This document shows, one piece after another, positions 21,092 to 33,774 of a stretch of 64,000 nt of DNA (position 1 is the first letter of the stretch; each line of letters opens with the position of its first letter). The stretch is from positions 57,995,093-58,059,092 of the forward strand of contig OX637392.1 in NCBI GenBank assembly GCA_951799425.1. The letters are read 5' to 3'. The translations under genes were made by a program, and so were the position numbers. The notes beneath the pieces are model-generated. The model was not told where the DNA came from. It worked only from the letters and a program-made list of their open reading frames with translations, and did not search any database. The stretch comes from Ilex aquifolium (taxonomy: Eukaryota > Streptophyta > Magnoliopsida > Aquifoliales > Aquifoliaceae).

Positions 21092-24000
21092 TCACTCATT
21101 CACAACAGACTCCTCTTTCTTGTCACTCCATTTCTGCAACTGATTCTTAGCATTCTCCACCTGAAAATTCAACTATTTCATAACTACGATATATATGATT
21201 AGCAAAAGTTATTAATTTGTTTTTGGTATACGTCGGTATTCACTTATTACAAATGAAGAATCAAGTCTTACAACTTTTGAATAATGCATCTATAGCAGAT
21301 AATAAAATAAGACGACATAAAAAATAAAGATTTACCTTTGGCAAGGGTTGATCACTTGATCTTTTAAATAACAAAAACTTGAGAGAATCGAAGGTGGCCA
21401 ACTCGGATAGCCCAGTAAATTATTACCACAAGTTACATTCTTAGTAATTAATTGTCAGCACCTCTTTTAGTTAGAAGAAGTGAAATATATATATATGAAA
21501 TAAGAGAGACAGTTCTCTAGATTGAGCCTCTTAATTGGTTTGCAGGGCCTGGACTATCTATCCCATTCAATATGATGATAGAGTGAACTCACAAACTTAG
21601 TGGAATTCATTTTTCTACTCTTCTTTATGCCAATTAAATATGCGATGTATTAAACTCAATCAACGAATAATTAAAGTAGATAATAAAATCAATCACAAAA
21701 TTTACGTAGTTCCCCCAAACTCGGGGTACATTCACGAACGCCGATCTAATAATGGGTTTACAATAATCTTCCCCAGAACAATTACCAGAGACTATCAAAA
21801 ATATCAGTAATTAATCACTCGAAGATGGGCATCAACAAAATAACAACAAAAGATCTCACATGATAAGTCTTGCAAAAAATATCAATTTTCGACAAAATAA
21901 ATTGATCACTGTGTAGTTCCCGTTATTATGAACAACATACTAAAATTTCATCAAAATCAAATGTTGACTATCTACTAGAATTTGGCTCAAAGATTCGCCT
22001 ACGCGAATAACAAATTCTCTATCTTCTCTTCTCGAATTCATCACAAGCCGCCGCTTGCTTCTTCTGTTTTCACGCCTCCATCAAGTGGGTTCACTTCATT
22101 TTTATTATGTGGGTTGTGTTGTGTAGCATTAGTATTGCGGCCTAGAAGATCTAAATGAAGACAAAGTCTTCAAGTCATTCCATTAACTAATGGGCCAATG
22201 ATCATGAACCTATAATCATGGTTGGGCTGACCACATGGGTTGGACCCCAAACCCAAACATATGGGCTACTCTGCTAAATGTCTCTTTTTATATCTTGAAA
22301 TATAGTAGAATGGAAGGCCTAAGTGAAAGTCAAGTGGTGAGCCTGCCCATCCCAACACGGGGGTATGCTGGAATTTGTGAAGAGTAGCACCATACAATGT
22401 TCATGACCAAACCGAGCATGACGTACCGAAAGGGTCCATAGTGATTGCTATGAATGTTAGTTATTCACATCTAGGGGTGGCAATCGGGTCGTGTTGTGTC
22501 GAGTTCGTGTCGTGTCGAACATTAGTCAACCCTAACCCACCCATTTAACTAATCGTGTCGTGTCGAGTTGACCTGTTTATTTTCGTGTCGTGTTCGTGTT
22601 CGTATTCGTGTTAACCCACATAAACTTTGAATAAAAATTTAACGCTAATATTTTATTTTCACTTAATTGAATCACTCCTCATACTTTTTCTACAAACTAA
22701 AAATTAACTTAATAATAATAATAATAATGAGTAATAATATTTTTTTTATACAATAATTATGTCAATACTTGATAAACAGTTACAAATAATTAATATTTTA
22801 TTTCTATAATACTAATTAAATATGTTAATCGTACATCGCGCAACCAAATTAAACATCAGAAGTAATGGAAAAAACAAGCCATCAGAACATGAAAACCTCA
22901 TACATGCAACGAAAAAGTCAGGTCAATCTCCTTCGAATTAAAAACTTCGTGTTGACGGGTCAATTCGAGTTAAGCGGGTTGAACCCGAACACGACCCATT
23001 AACATTTCGTGTTGACGGGTCGTGTCATACACAGGTTTGTACCAAAAAATAGTCAACTCAAACCCATTTATTCGTGTCGTGTTCGTATCGAGTTATCGTG
23101 TCGTGTTAAAAATTGTCACCCCTCACATCAAAGAGATGCTTCGGATCATTGTGCAATGTCCTAATCGCATGTCTAGTGTACAAGAATGTTAGACTGATTA
23201 AGCTGAAAGACCCAAGCTTGCAAGCCGATGGGTCCATTTCTACATGATGGTACATCCATTGTTTAGATGACTTGGCTTAATAACAGGAATAGCGTTCATG
23301 ATTACCAAAGGCAAGTGGGTGCATTGAATTTAACTCAATTCTATCTCTGAAATGCAATTCCTTGCAACAAAAGTTCAAGAATAAACATTTGCATCTATTA
23401 GTTTAGTGGGATTCATAGGAACTTGATGTAACAGGCTATCATAAAGGTTTCCGAAGCCCCTGATTAGTAGAAGTAGAGCATTATTTTCAAAGTAGCCAAG
23501 AAACTGAACAATGGTAGTCTTACCCAATCCTTTCCTAAATTTTACTAACCAACTCAATGTGGTTTGTTATGTCACTAGATCTTGTTAACTTTTGTATTTT
23601 AATACCATCAATTAATCCAACCATTCATTGTCCATTTGGTAGACGACATGAAAGTTTTGGTAAGAGCAACATTATTCAAGAAATTTTACCTGTTTTTTCC
23701 AGTCTGTCCGAAAAGTGACCCATAATAAGATGATGGTCTGTATAGCTGTGCCCGCTAACATCCCAGACCATATTCCCTAAAACAAAGAGGGGAAAATCGA
23801 TCATCCACATTTTTTCCTCACAAATACCATGTTAAACTAAAATAAACATCTTACTGTATATGTGTGCCAGTGTATGAGTGTGTGTGTGCGCGCGCGTGTG
23901 CTCTGAAGAACAAATGGTGCACTATAATAGATGAAACATATGATAATGTGCTGAAGACTAAGAAACAAGCAATGTGTGTGTGTGTGTCAAGCAGTGAGGG

Positions 24001-27000
24001 GAGGGAAAAAGTTGATACCTTAGCACCAAGGTTGAATTTCAATGCAAGAATAGAACCCAATGGAATACCAATCACGTAATAACATCCAACGTTCACGTAT
24101 GCAACAAATGCTTGCCATCCACACCCAACAGCCACTCCTTCAAACATTTCCCAAACACATTCATATAATCTTTGATTACTAATCATAATCATCACATTAC
24201 ACACACACACAGACATAGAGAGAGAGAGAGAGAGAGAGAGCCAACACATGACATGGCTGCTAGTGAGTGTCAAGTTTGTTTAACTATGAACAATAATATA
24301 GTAACAAAGAATTATTTTTCGATGTTATAGCATTCTTACCATAGATTTTACTTAAATAAATATTCATGTAAGAGCGCTAGCACATGACATGGCTGCTAGT
24401 GTCAAGTTTGTTTAACTATGAATAATAATATAGTAACAAAGAATTATTTTTCGATGTTATAGCATTCTTACCATGGATTTTACTTAAATAAATATTCATG
24501 TAATACAGTTCTACACGTGTCTTTTTTTATGGATTGAAAACGGGTATATATATTACCACTAAGGTGCAGTGTAAGAACGTTTGGGAGTGACTAGGAGGCC
24601 GGTGTGATTCATGGACGTAGAATAAGAAACTAGGGTTTGAAGATAAACTTAAAATTTGATTCTCTTAAATTGTTGTTTAAGTTTCGAAAGGGGTCATATT
24701 CCTAAACTAATTTGGACCCAGGGAGTTAATTTTTTGCCTTGGGATTGGATTTAGAGGTCATTTAGGGGGTAAAAATGGAAGTTGTAGGTTTGATTATTTT
24801 TTAAATTCAAGTTTCTACCCTACTTTGACCATAATTTGGTGAGAATTGATAGAGATTCACGAGGTAAGGGTTGTGGGGGTTTGAACTAGGAAGTATGGTG
24901 AGGTGTTGGGTGTTGAAATCAGTGGAAAAGGTGGAGTAGAGAGTGAGAATGAGGGTGTTGAAGTTCGGAGGTTGGGTTGGTTGCAGAGGGTAGGACAACA
25001 AAGTCAACGGCTTAGGGAAGAAGGAAGAGGATAGAGGGGACCACTGTCCACCCCAACGACGCGTGAGGGCACATCCAAGGTTCCCTGGATCTCTGGTTGG
25101 TCCCAAAAGTTTCCTAACATCCCTATGGAGGTCCCCGTAAAATTTCATCGCGATCTGATACTCGGGTCAATTCAAGGTATAACATGTTCGTTTTGCCCTC
25201 TAGGGCTGATTTGACCTACTTTTTGAGTGATTTTGGTCAAAAAAAATTTGATAATATGAAATTTTATTGAAAAATAATACAATTTTATTTTTGTTGGTAG
25301 TTTTAGATCAAAATACCGCAAGAGATAGGGTTTCTTAATTCCGGAACGGGTGAGATTTTCAAAACTTATTTCAAACTTATTGAATGTGTTATTTATGATG
25401 CCTAACATATATTTGAACTATTGATTGAGTGATTTTGAATTGGCTTGGAATTCGGACCCATTTAGGATTTTGATGCGCGTTGAGTGCAGTTATTCATATT
25501 GATTTTATTGAAATAAAACTTCGGGATCCTTTTAAATGAAATGTAAGTGCACACATGATTGAGTGGCAAAGGATTTACGTTTCAAGTTGAGATCGTAGAG
25601 GATTTCATTGAGTTTGTAAATGTCTGGGTGGCCTAGTTGGTATTCGAACTTGAGTACCGAATTGGATCGTATTGAATTAGGGAGCGTATCTTCCTTAGGG
25701 TGCAAGTGTCCTAAAATGATTGGTTTGTATGGATTTTATGGTTCGTTTCGACCCTGAATGGTCTATTAGGATTTTGTTCTCCGGTGTGGCACTATATTCA
25801 TATTTCTAAACTCTCTTTTTCATAATGTTTTACATAATTGCTATTGTTTTGCATGAAATAACGATGTTTTAGTTATGTACGTGTCAAATGATGATCGTTG
25901 TGTTGCCCAATCATGACAATCTATTTATTTTCAAACTTGTGTGCTTTGGAATTGAGTTACTCTATTGAGCTGTTGATGCTCACCTTACGTGACGTCCCTC
26001 TTTTCTGATTAGCTAGTGTCGAAGGAAATTGTGAATGGTCGAACTTCCGGCATGTAATTATAATAGGTTGTATCTTTGCGTACTAGGATTCTACTTAGCC
26101 TTAAGACAGATCAGTTCTGCTAGTTGCATCTAATGTATGTTAGTTGAACTTTTGGCAATGCATGAGTTATGCTGTGTGGGCTTAGTCTACTTATATTATG
26201 ATGTGCAGCCTAGGAAGGACGGATACGGATACGTGATACGGGTATGATACGATACGGATATGGCGATACGACAAAACTTAAAAAAATAGGATACGGGTAC
26301 GGCCAGGATACGTCTATAATAAAATATATTTTATATTTTACTATTATTTAACGACTTAGAAATTACAATTTTTCAATAATTCTTTAACATTAATAAGTAA
26401 AATTAGAAATTTTTACCATGAAAAGGATTATCGTCTCATTATGATATGTTCATAAAATGAGCATAACCAATTGAAGGAATCATAACCACATTTAACTAGT
26501 ATGTGAACTCCAAAGAAGGGGTATAGCTTAAAATTGAAAATTGTACATCTTGATCCATGTTTAGAAGTATCCGTGAAGTGTCCACATATTTTATTAATTA
26601 TCGGATACGGATGATACGTATTTGATACGTATCATCGAGTATCCGACGAGTATCGTATCCGATATGGATACGTCGACCTTGATGAAGTATCCGTGCTTCA
26701 TAGTGTGCAAAGTTAGTTACATTACATGCTTATGTTGATCGAGGTAACATATGTTGCATGCCTGAGCGATCTAGGGTGAGACATAGATACTCCTAAAGAG
26801 GTCCATCGGTCGGGTTGGCCCATGGAACCCTTTACTTGGCCCGAAAAATATGCCTAAAACCCGGGTTCACTAATTATGTGGGTTCACTAATTATGTTGGA
26901 GGTGTTCATATGAAGGAAAAGTTATATCCATCAACTATATGGGAGACAACTATGAGTGTGTTTGCTTTAGTTATTAAGAAAGAAGGATTGAAAAAAATAT

Positions 27001-30000
27001 GTTTGGGTTTACCTTATTTTTTTTATTCTCATGTTTGGATATACATTTTGGATCCGATATTATCACCTAAAAATAATTCAGACCCAGATGAATAGTACAT
27101 TTATAGCCACATATACCTTCTTAAATAAACCCACATATTTTGGTGGGTTTAAATAGTTCGATTGTGGTATGTTTTTAGCAAAATACATTTTTATTCTTAA
27201 GAATCTCTAGAATATATAATTATTTGGTAGGATCTTTAATAATTTAATATTTATATCATTATTCAATATTTCATCTAAACAAAGTATTGGATAAAATAAA
27301 TATGAGGCTCATTATTTTTGAATACTTGAACCAAATATAGGATAGAGAGACATTATCAGTATAATTAATTCAATGTCTAAATAAATGAATATGAAATAGA
27401 CAAATTTATCCAATTCAATTATTCCTAATGCTTAAATCAAACGCAGCCCGACAATGTTATGTATGCACGATTGGTATATTTTACTAGTGGATGGAACCAT
27501 CGTTTAAAAGCTGAGATATCAATGATGATTCTAAAGTGGTTTGTGGTCCCATTGATCAAAAAACAAAAATGATGATTCTAAAGTGGGTTTGCTTATTTTG
27601 AAATTTTCAATCTTTCAATGGTCAAAGAAAGTGGAACATGGGGCACCTACTTTACGTGAAGTTACGGGAAATGCATGGGATTCTTTTTAGTGGAAAAGAG
27701 GTCCCACCACTTTGTAGGTGAAGACTATATTAAATATAATTTAATATTTTAAAATTAATTATTTTTGTGAGTGATTTATTATTTTTTATGAATATTTTTA
27801 TCACTATTATGAATATTTTTATCACTTTTATAATAATTACTTTTATTATTTTTTCTGTATAGAAAAAAATTATTACTTTTATGGATGATTTATTATATTT
27901 GTAAGTATTTTTATCACTTTTATGAGTATTTTTATCACTATTATAATAATTATTTTTATTATTTTTTATCAATATTATAATAATAATAAAAAATATTTAT
28001 AACAATAATAAAAATATTCATAAATATAATAAACATCAAAATCGTACGAAAATTCTTTTTGCTCGTACCATAGACAACTCATAGAAATATTAAAAGCATT
28101 GACAGAAAAAGAAAAAGAAAGTATGGTGGGTCATAAAGTATGTGGATTGCAGTTTTTGGAAGAAATTACACTCTTTCTGGTTTCGTTCCAAAGATTCCTT
28201 AGTCTTTTTCTTTATTGGGAAAAAGTATAAAGACGAGTCAAAGGCAAGACAAAACTTTATTAATTATTTTTTTTGCCGTTTATAGAGCTTTATTACTTTT
28301 TTTTTTATTTTTTTATTTTTCTAACGATTCAGGGTATTGAGTTTACGCGTGTCTCGATAAATTTTTTCTTTATTTTGGTTAAAGATGAATCATTTATACT
28401 GAAACTAATATATTCGTGAAGGATAAATAGAATCGTCCGCGAATTATAAGCAATATATATTATGACTCCTTGTTTACTCTTCATGTAAACAAAAGGATTG
28501 GTACTAACTCGAGCTCATTGAAAGCTTAACTTTTGGTGCGATGCTAAATTTTGGTCAAAAAGGAAAAGATGTGATCATATAGAACTGGATCAAAATAGGA
28601 GAAAATTTACCAGATAGAACAACTTGAATGCCATTGAGCAGAATAGAGATAGCCAAGAGAGGGGTAAGTTCTGAGACTGCCTTGGCAACAGCTGCACCAC
28701 CAGTGAAGACGTAACTCATGACATGGCGCAAGGCAAGCACAACAATGGCACAAATTGCTGCGATGATAAAAGAGCTCAAAGTCACCAACACAACAGAAAA
28801 TGCAGCTGATTTGGGATGCCCTGCACCGAGCTCGTTGCTGACCCTTACACTGTTGTCACATAAATTTTGATTTCAATCTATATGAGAAAAAATATTTGGG
28901 ATACACAGTATAGTTTAAGACATTTTCAAAAGTCTCTCGCAGTATACTCACAAGAGTGGTATTTAAGGAAACAAACTAATAATAATACACTCGCAAGCCG
29001 AGAGATATAACTTTGTGGCAAAATTAAGTGCCTTATCATAGATAAAGTATCTCAAAAACTTTCGGTATTCTTCTTTCCAATGCAATTAAAAGGAGATTGA
29101 GACTTTTCCAATATTTTTTTCCTTTATTTTTCTTCAAGTCACTTGCCTGAGTTCAAGTGAGACCCATTGTGTATAATTTTCTCACTAATACACGGCCAAC
29201 AATTTACAAACAAAGAAAAAAAAGGAAAAACGAATTGAAGAAGATCTAGATTTGTATAAAAGGACTTTTTATATATATTATACAACTTCCCCTATTATTC
29301 TTAAATGCACTACTCATTACTGAATATAAGACAAAGCTGAACTTAAGGGGAGGAAAAGGGAGGATAATGGCTTCATCAGTAACTAACCTTGCAGCTGCAT
29401 TGAACCCCACAGATATCATGAACACCCATCCAAGTATTGTCTGGCTGTCAAAACAATCAAAATATTCAGGCAACAACAAGGGGTGAGTGAATAGCATATT
29501 CAAACTAGGAAGCTGAGGCATTATAAAATGGGGAAAAAAATTGGTTGATGCACTCTATTTTTTCTTGGTTTTATGGAACAAAACAAATTTGACTTTTTGG
29601 TGCAGCTAGACCACCCAAGCCTACCTCAATGATGAACATTAATTTAAGATACTAGATATGATAAGATAAATCATACCTTAGTCATTTCAATTTATTCTCT
29701 TTATTTTTATTCTTCGCAAAAATCATTATTCCAAGGAACGGATCCATATAGAAAGCTATTTCTTCAGCATAGGTTTAGATTCAACCCCAATAAAAAAATA
29801 TAAAGGAACATCTAACATGAGAAAAGTATAACATTATTATATCACACACTGTCCAACAAAGAGAGAACATTTATTTTCATACCAAATTGCAAGAGAGTCC
29901 AGTGCTATTTCAGGATTTGGAAGCAACCCAGCAATCAAAACTAATATTTGAAAGTACCAAGTCTCCAAGCACAACATTACAGCCGAGGCAGCCGATAACT

Positions 30001-33000
30001 TTAAGAAATCCCATAGTCCAGAAAATGCAAGGACACTAAATCCCCTCCAAGTATGCTTGCACCGATCACTAACCAAAATGTACACAAATTGTGCAACCAC
30101 TATGATCCACCATGATAAGCTCAATACTAATGCAGCTCCAAGTAATCCCCACCTGAATTGGAACAACACGAGCCATGTCATTAAAATGTGTACAACCAGT
30201 GTCGCTACTGCAATATAGGCACTGGGGTTCACTATACTCTGTGCTTGAAGGAATTTTTGGATGGGAAAATTGGCTGCATATGCAAATATTTGTGGTATAA
30301 GACCATAAGTGAACAATGCTGCGGCCGAGGCGATTGAGGGTGATTGGCCTAGTGAGATCATGAAGGGCTTGGAGAATATGTAGAGGATCATAAGGAATAA
30401 CCCAGTTGTCATAAGGAGGATTATTGATCTTTGAAGATATATGCCTAGCATTTCATATTTATGTGCTCCATATGCTTGGCCACACAAGGTCTCAACTGCA
30501 CTTCCCATTCCAAGCTGCAAGTAGAAACCATCACAGAGACATCAATTATGATTGTTTGTGGTTGTGTTCAATAAATATTAATGTGCAAGTTTATCTGCAG
30601 ATTCAAAACGGGGTTTGGATTGCTCAAAAAGAAGAATCTACTTCCACAAATATATCATAGGACTCGTACACAAGATTCAAAAGGCAATAAAAGCATATGT
30701 TCTCTCTCTCTCTCTAGGGCAATTTAGATATCATACTAAGTTAGAAAAACAAGATGTATTCCCATGAATGGAAAACAGACCCCCTCCCGATGTATTAAAT
30801 GGAAAACAGCTTGATATTGATTCAAATCCAATTGGTGTGAGATGTAAATGAGTTATTGAAATGAAAAAAAGAGAATTAATACCTCTCCCTTGGTTATGTA
30901 TAGAGTATGCAACTATATATACATGCTCCCAAAATTTTGTATATTTACTCATGCGTTCACACTAATAATTATTAATACTTATTTTGATGTTGGTTACTAT
31001 ACCATGACACCATAAGAGTATTGAATTATATCTATATATACTATTAGAGAGACGATAGAATCAAAAGAAAGCTATCAATATTTAGCAGATATACAATAGG
31101 ATCCAAAAATACCATGAGTAAATATTCAATGCAACGGTGACACCACGTCATCACTGTCATGTGGTGTCACCATCTAATTAAAAGACTACAAATAGGAAAA
31201 ATGGATCTCACTATTTTTATAATTACCCGTAACCACCACATCCAATCAGCAACATATAGGATTAGTAAGATCCACTTTACTTATTTGTAGTTTTCTAATT
31301 GAATGGTGACACCATGTGGCGATGATGACATTGTGTTACCGTTGCAATGAATATTTTCTCGATATCTAGGTTTGTTTGTAATACGGACAATGATAAGAAT
31401 ATGTAATTTATATTTATCTTGTGTAATTCTCACATTATAAATAGAGTTGAGCCTTATGTAATCAATCACTTTCAATAATACATCGATATAGCCCATAGAG
31501 CGTTAGGTCCGTGGATGTCGACAATTTGCTGAACCACGTTAGTTCTCTGTGTCTTGTTTTATTTTATTTTATTATCTCTAATATCTCTCTTATTATAAAT
31601 TTTTACATGGTATCAGAGTGGGACGATCCATCCCTGTTTTATTGAGCCACGGAGCTGAAGTTGTCAGGATGTACAAAAACCTTGTTGGGGTGTCAAGGTT
31701 TCAGAAAGAGGCATGATGGGCGAGCTGTAACATGTGAAGATATGCAAGATGCAAGAGTGAAAAAAAAAAAAATTGAGACTGGAGTTTGAAAAAGTAACCC
31801 AAAAAAAATTAAAAAAAAAATTGGTGAAAAAAAAGGAAAAGAGTGTAGAGGAATAAAAAAGGATTGAGAAAAAAAATTATTTCGTCCTGGGGGAGTTTGA
31901 GGAGGAGTTTCTTCACCAAAACTACATCAACTAATTGACAAGCAATCATCCATTTTTCAGTTTAAGTTGGATACTTCAACTATTCATTTCAATGTAAAAC
32001 TTGAGAGGGAGTATTAGAAATATGATAGAATCAAAAGAAATCCGTCAATATCTAGGTCGATATATAATAGGATTCAAAGAGACCATCAATATCTGAGTGT
32101 TTGTAATATAGATGATGGTAAGAATATGTGAGTTATATTTATCTTGTGTAATTCTCACCTTATAAATAGAGTTGAGCCTTATGTAATCAATCACCTTCAA
32201 TGATACATCGATATAGCCCATAGAACGTTAGGTCCGTGGATGTAGACAATTTGCTGAACCACGTTAATTCTCTATGTCTTGTTTTCTTTTATTTAATTAT
32301 TTTAAATATCTTCTTTTTTTTTTAAAACCACCCAGGATGGATAGGGGGTTTGGCAAGACCCCTACTTGTATATATCTAAAAGGAAAAAAGTACAAGGGAG
32401 AAGGACAAAGAGCCAAACCACCAGAAGTACAAAGTGGGAGGAAAAGTCAAGGCAAAAGCAAGGTGGTGACTCACCACCAAAAATATGAAAAATAAATAAA
32501 CAAAAAGTGGGGATTTCCCACAGAGGAAAATAACTGAAAATGAAAATAAAACTCATCGACGAACGTGAGGAGTCTATCGAGCGTCCAATGCGAGGATGCC
32601 AACAATCCCAGAAAGAAGGGATGAAGAATCAGTTATTGTTTATTTCAAATATCTCTCTTATTATAAATTTCTATGTATACATGCTCACAAAATTTTGTAT
32701 ATCTTCTTATGCATGCACACTAATAATTATTACCACCTATTTTGATGTTGGCTACTATACCATGACACCATAGAGTATGCAACTATATATACATGCATGC
32801 TCACAAAATTTTGTATATCTACTTATGCATGCACACTAATAATTAATAACACCTATTTTGACGTTGGTTACTATACCATAACACCATAGGCAAATAGTTG
32901 GACACCATTGTTGCCAAGAGAGGAAGCAGCAAGTTGGAGATTGCCAAGATGGCCACAGAAAATGTGGGTGGACATGGAGGTAACACTGTTGAGCAAGTAA

Positions 33001-33182
33001 ACAATAACTGCCGGAGCTGCAAGTCGGAAGAGGGTATTCAGTTCTAAGCTCCCGGCTCGCCGCAGACGCCTGTAGTATGTTAAACTTGTGTCAGATAGTA
33101 CGTCTTCGAGCTCGGAGTTTGGCTCCTCCGGTTTGGTCTGTGATGTGGGTAGGTCGAGGCCACCATCTTGAGAATAATCCAT
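21092..33182 (-). CDS. MATE efflux carrier 1 (DETOXIFICATION 40-like), seven exons
   Basis: Exons on the minus strand: 33182-32877, 30514-29883, 29444-29388, 28849-28611, 24137-24019, 23776-23690, 21160-21092, all with GT..AG introns and matching phase; 1509 coding bases, 502 residues, usual for plant MATE transporters. MATE carriers use H+ or Na+ gradients to export flavonoids, alkaloids, hormones, citrate or xenobiotics across the plasma membrane or tonoplast. Evidence: an acidic N-terminus ([12 protein letters not shown]), [14 protein letters not shown] in the first membrane segment, [40 protein letters not shown] and [16 protein letters not shown]. The resemblance to DTX40 is from memory of the family; substrate cannot be inferred. 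Introns 1, 4 and 6 are enlarged by transposons. No frame break was seen, so the gene may be functional. Confidence 0.9.
21570..22265. repeat. Insertion in intron 6 of MATE gene 1, class unknown
   Basis: Alignment of intron 6 with the gene 2 copy by eye shows matching DNA up to CAATATGAT (about 21574) and again from CTGCTAAATGTC (about 22272); the roughly 700 bp between are absent from gene 2. The block contains CCCAAACTCGGGGTAC and GCCGCCGCTTGCTTCTTC, reminiscent of a solo LTR, but I find no clear ends. Confidence 0.45.
22472..23123. mobile_element. Non-autonomous hAT element in intron 6 of MATE gene 1
   Basis: Termini TAGGGGTGGCAAT and ATTGTCACCCCT are hAT-like, with a CACATC repeat on both sides (22466-22471, 23124-23129). 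Subterminal regions are full of the TCGTGTCGTGT motif in both orientations. The matching position in gene 2 intron 6 (about 45312, ATATTAACATCAAAGAG) is an empty site. Confidence 0.82.
23875..24240. repeat. GT/GC and GA microsatellites around exon 5 of MATE gene 1
   Basis: GT/GC runs lie at about 23878-23900 and 23971-23987 in intron 5, and a CA plus GA run at about 24199-24240 in intron 4. Gene 2 has corresponding GT runs at about 45930-46075, so the microsatellites predate the duplication. Confidence 0.8.
24243..24503. repeat. Direct duplication of about 130 bp in intron 4 of MATE gene 1
   Basis: The stretch from ACATGACATGGCTGCTAGTG to AATATTCATGTAA is present twice in a row (about 24245-24372 and 24382-24503), with only a few differences. 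Gene 2 has a single copy at about 46325-46440. Confidence 0.8.
24505..26210. repeat. Insertion of about 1.7 kb in intron 4 of MATE gene 1, unclassified
   Basis: This stretch has no counterpart in gene 2. It has long-noncoding LTR character (few repeats, no open coding domain, higher GC at 24,880-25,140) and could be a solo gypsy LTR, but I find no convincing TG...CA ends or target duplication. Confidence 0.35.
26211..26702. mobile_element. Non-autonomous hAT-like element with GGATACG subterminal repeats
   Basis: The left end TAGGAAGGACGGATAC mirrors the right end GTATCCGTGCTTCATA with two differences. Inside, GATACG/CGTATC motifs are dense near both ends, as in hAT subterminal regions. Flanks share only TGTGCA, so the target duplication is uncertain. 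Confidence 0.65.
26703..27729. other. Intron 4 sequence without recognisable features
   Basis: AT-rich DNA with one short direct repeat (GGTTCACTAATTATGT, twice near 26862-26896). The 61-codon frame at 26910 resembles nothing I know and is not supported. Confidence 0.5.
27730..28030. repeat. AT-rich tandem repeat in intron 4 of MATE gene 1
   Basis: Irregular repetition of TATTTTTATCAC(T/A)(T/A)TTAT modules, then an ATAATAATAA tract. It reads as low-complexity sequence on both strands. Confidence 0.75.
31116..31360. mobile_element. Foldback MITE inside the left LTR of the TRIM
   Basis: Starts GAGTAAATATTCAATGCAACG and ends CGTTGCAATGAATATTTTCTC, with inverted repeats of about 100 bp. The right LTR shows the uninterrupted sequence (ACCATCAATATCTGAG), which proves insertion after the TRIM arrived. 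No clear target duplication, so the superfamily is undetermined. Confidence 0.8.
32312..32641 (-). mobile_element. Retroposon fragment with poly(A) inside the right LTR of the TRIM
   Basis: A T-run at 32314-32323 marks the poly(A) end of a minus-strand insert of about 330 bp, flanked by an imperfect 13-bp repeat ATTT(T/C)AAATATCT. The left LTR lacks it. No coding domain is visible, so a 5'-truncated LINE or a SINE are both possible. Confidence 0.65.
32665..32890 (-). repeat. Tandem copies of the exon-1/intron-1 junction of MATE gene 1
   Basis: A unit of about 110 bp running from ACATGC(T)CACAAAATTTTG to CTATACCAT(G/A)ACACCATA(G) is present at about 32676-32768 and again at 32779-32890. A third copy lies at 30898-31014, beyond the TRIM. 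Each copy includes the last bases of exon 1 and the GT donor. Gene 2 has one copy (about 58487-58592). Confidence 0.82.
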
Positions 33183-33263
33183 TCTATCTTTTCGTCACTG
33201 GCTCTTGCCCGTCACTAACAAATTTAAGTAGCATGTACTGACATGTTAAAATACTTAAATTAC

Positions 33264-33774
33264 GAGTAAATTACATTTTATCTCCTGAATTATTACCCTT
33301 ACTTTACTTTGTACCTTTAACTAAAAAATTTCTCACATTTTATCTTAAAGTATCAATTTTATTTTACATCACTCCAATAGATAAACTTGAAAATATTTAA
33401 AAGGAGGGAGGGAAACCCCAAAGAGTTCGTGTCAAGTGTCTAGTACCACTTTATTTTACCTCTTTTGCAACCAAATGGTTGCTGGGAAGAAAAAAAAAAA
33501 GGTCAGCAAAGGAAGAAAATTTAGAGCTTAAAAAGGGCAAAATCATGGATACATATTTTTCTTAATTTTTGACATGCACATGTGCAATAGGCAGTACTTA
33601 TTGACAGTACAGACCACTCACATGCGTATTCACCGTCAAAAAATTGACATTCATTATCAATTGGAGTGATATAAAACAAAATTGATACTTTAGGATACAA
33701 TGTGAAAAATTTTATAGTTGAGGGTGTAAAGTAAAATAAGGATAATAGTTCAAAGGGTAAAATATAATTTACCC
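33264..33774. mobile_element. Mutator-like MITE upstream of MATE gene 1
   Basis: The 511-bp element has inverted repeats of about 120 bp (GAGTAAATTACATTTTATC versus GGTAAAATATAATTTACCC) and a perfect 9-bp target duplication TTAAATTAC at 33255-33263 and 33775-33783. A diverged local copy of the surrounding DNA (near 34183, ATACTTAAATTACACATTC) keeps the empty site. It begins 82 bp upstream of the gene 1 ATG. Confidence 0.87.

Larger units (their letters stand above)
31042..32675 (-). mobile_element. Copia-type TRIM element in intron 1 of MATE gene 1, with nested insertions
   Basis: Listed on the minus strand because it lies in the gene; by its own signals it reads on the plus strand. The left LTR (31042-31607) is followed by TGGTATCAGAGTGGG, the tRNA-iMet primer site of copia elements. 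A 404-bp interior without coding domains ends in the purine tract TTGAGAGGGAG, and the right LTR runs 32012-32675. Flanking direct repeats TATAC (31037-31041, 32676-32680) support the ends. The LTRs keep TATAAATAGAG. Each LTR carries a different nested insertion. Confidence 0.85.

Noticed and set aside
24807..25148. 113-codon minus-strand frame as a gene
   Set aside because: Ser/Pro/Leu-rich composition, lies in an insertion absent from the paralogue, no family resemblance.
29245..29521. Minus-strand frame of 91 codons as a separate gene
   Set aside because: It is exon 3 of MATE gene 1 read through both neighbouring introns.
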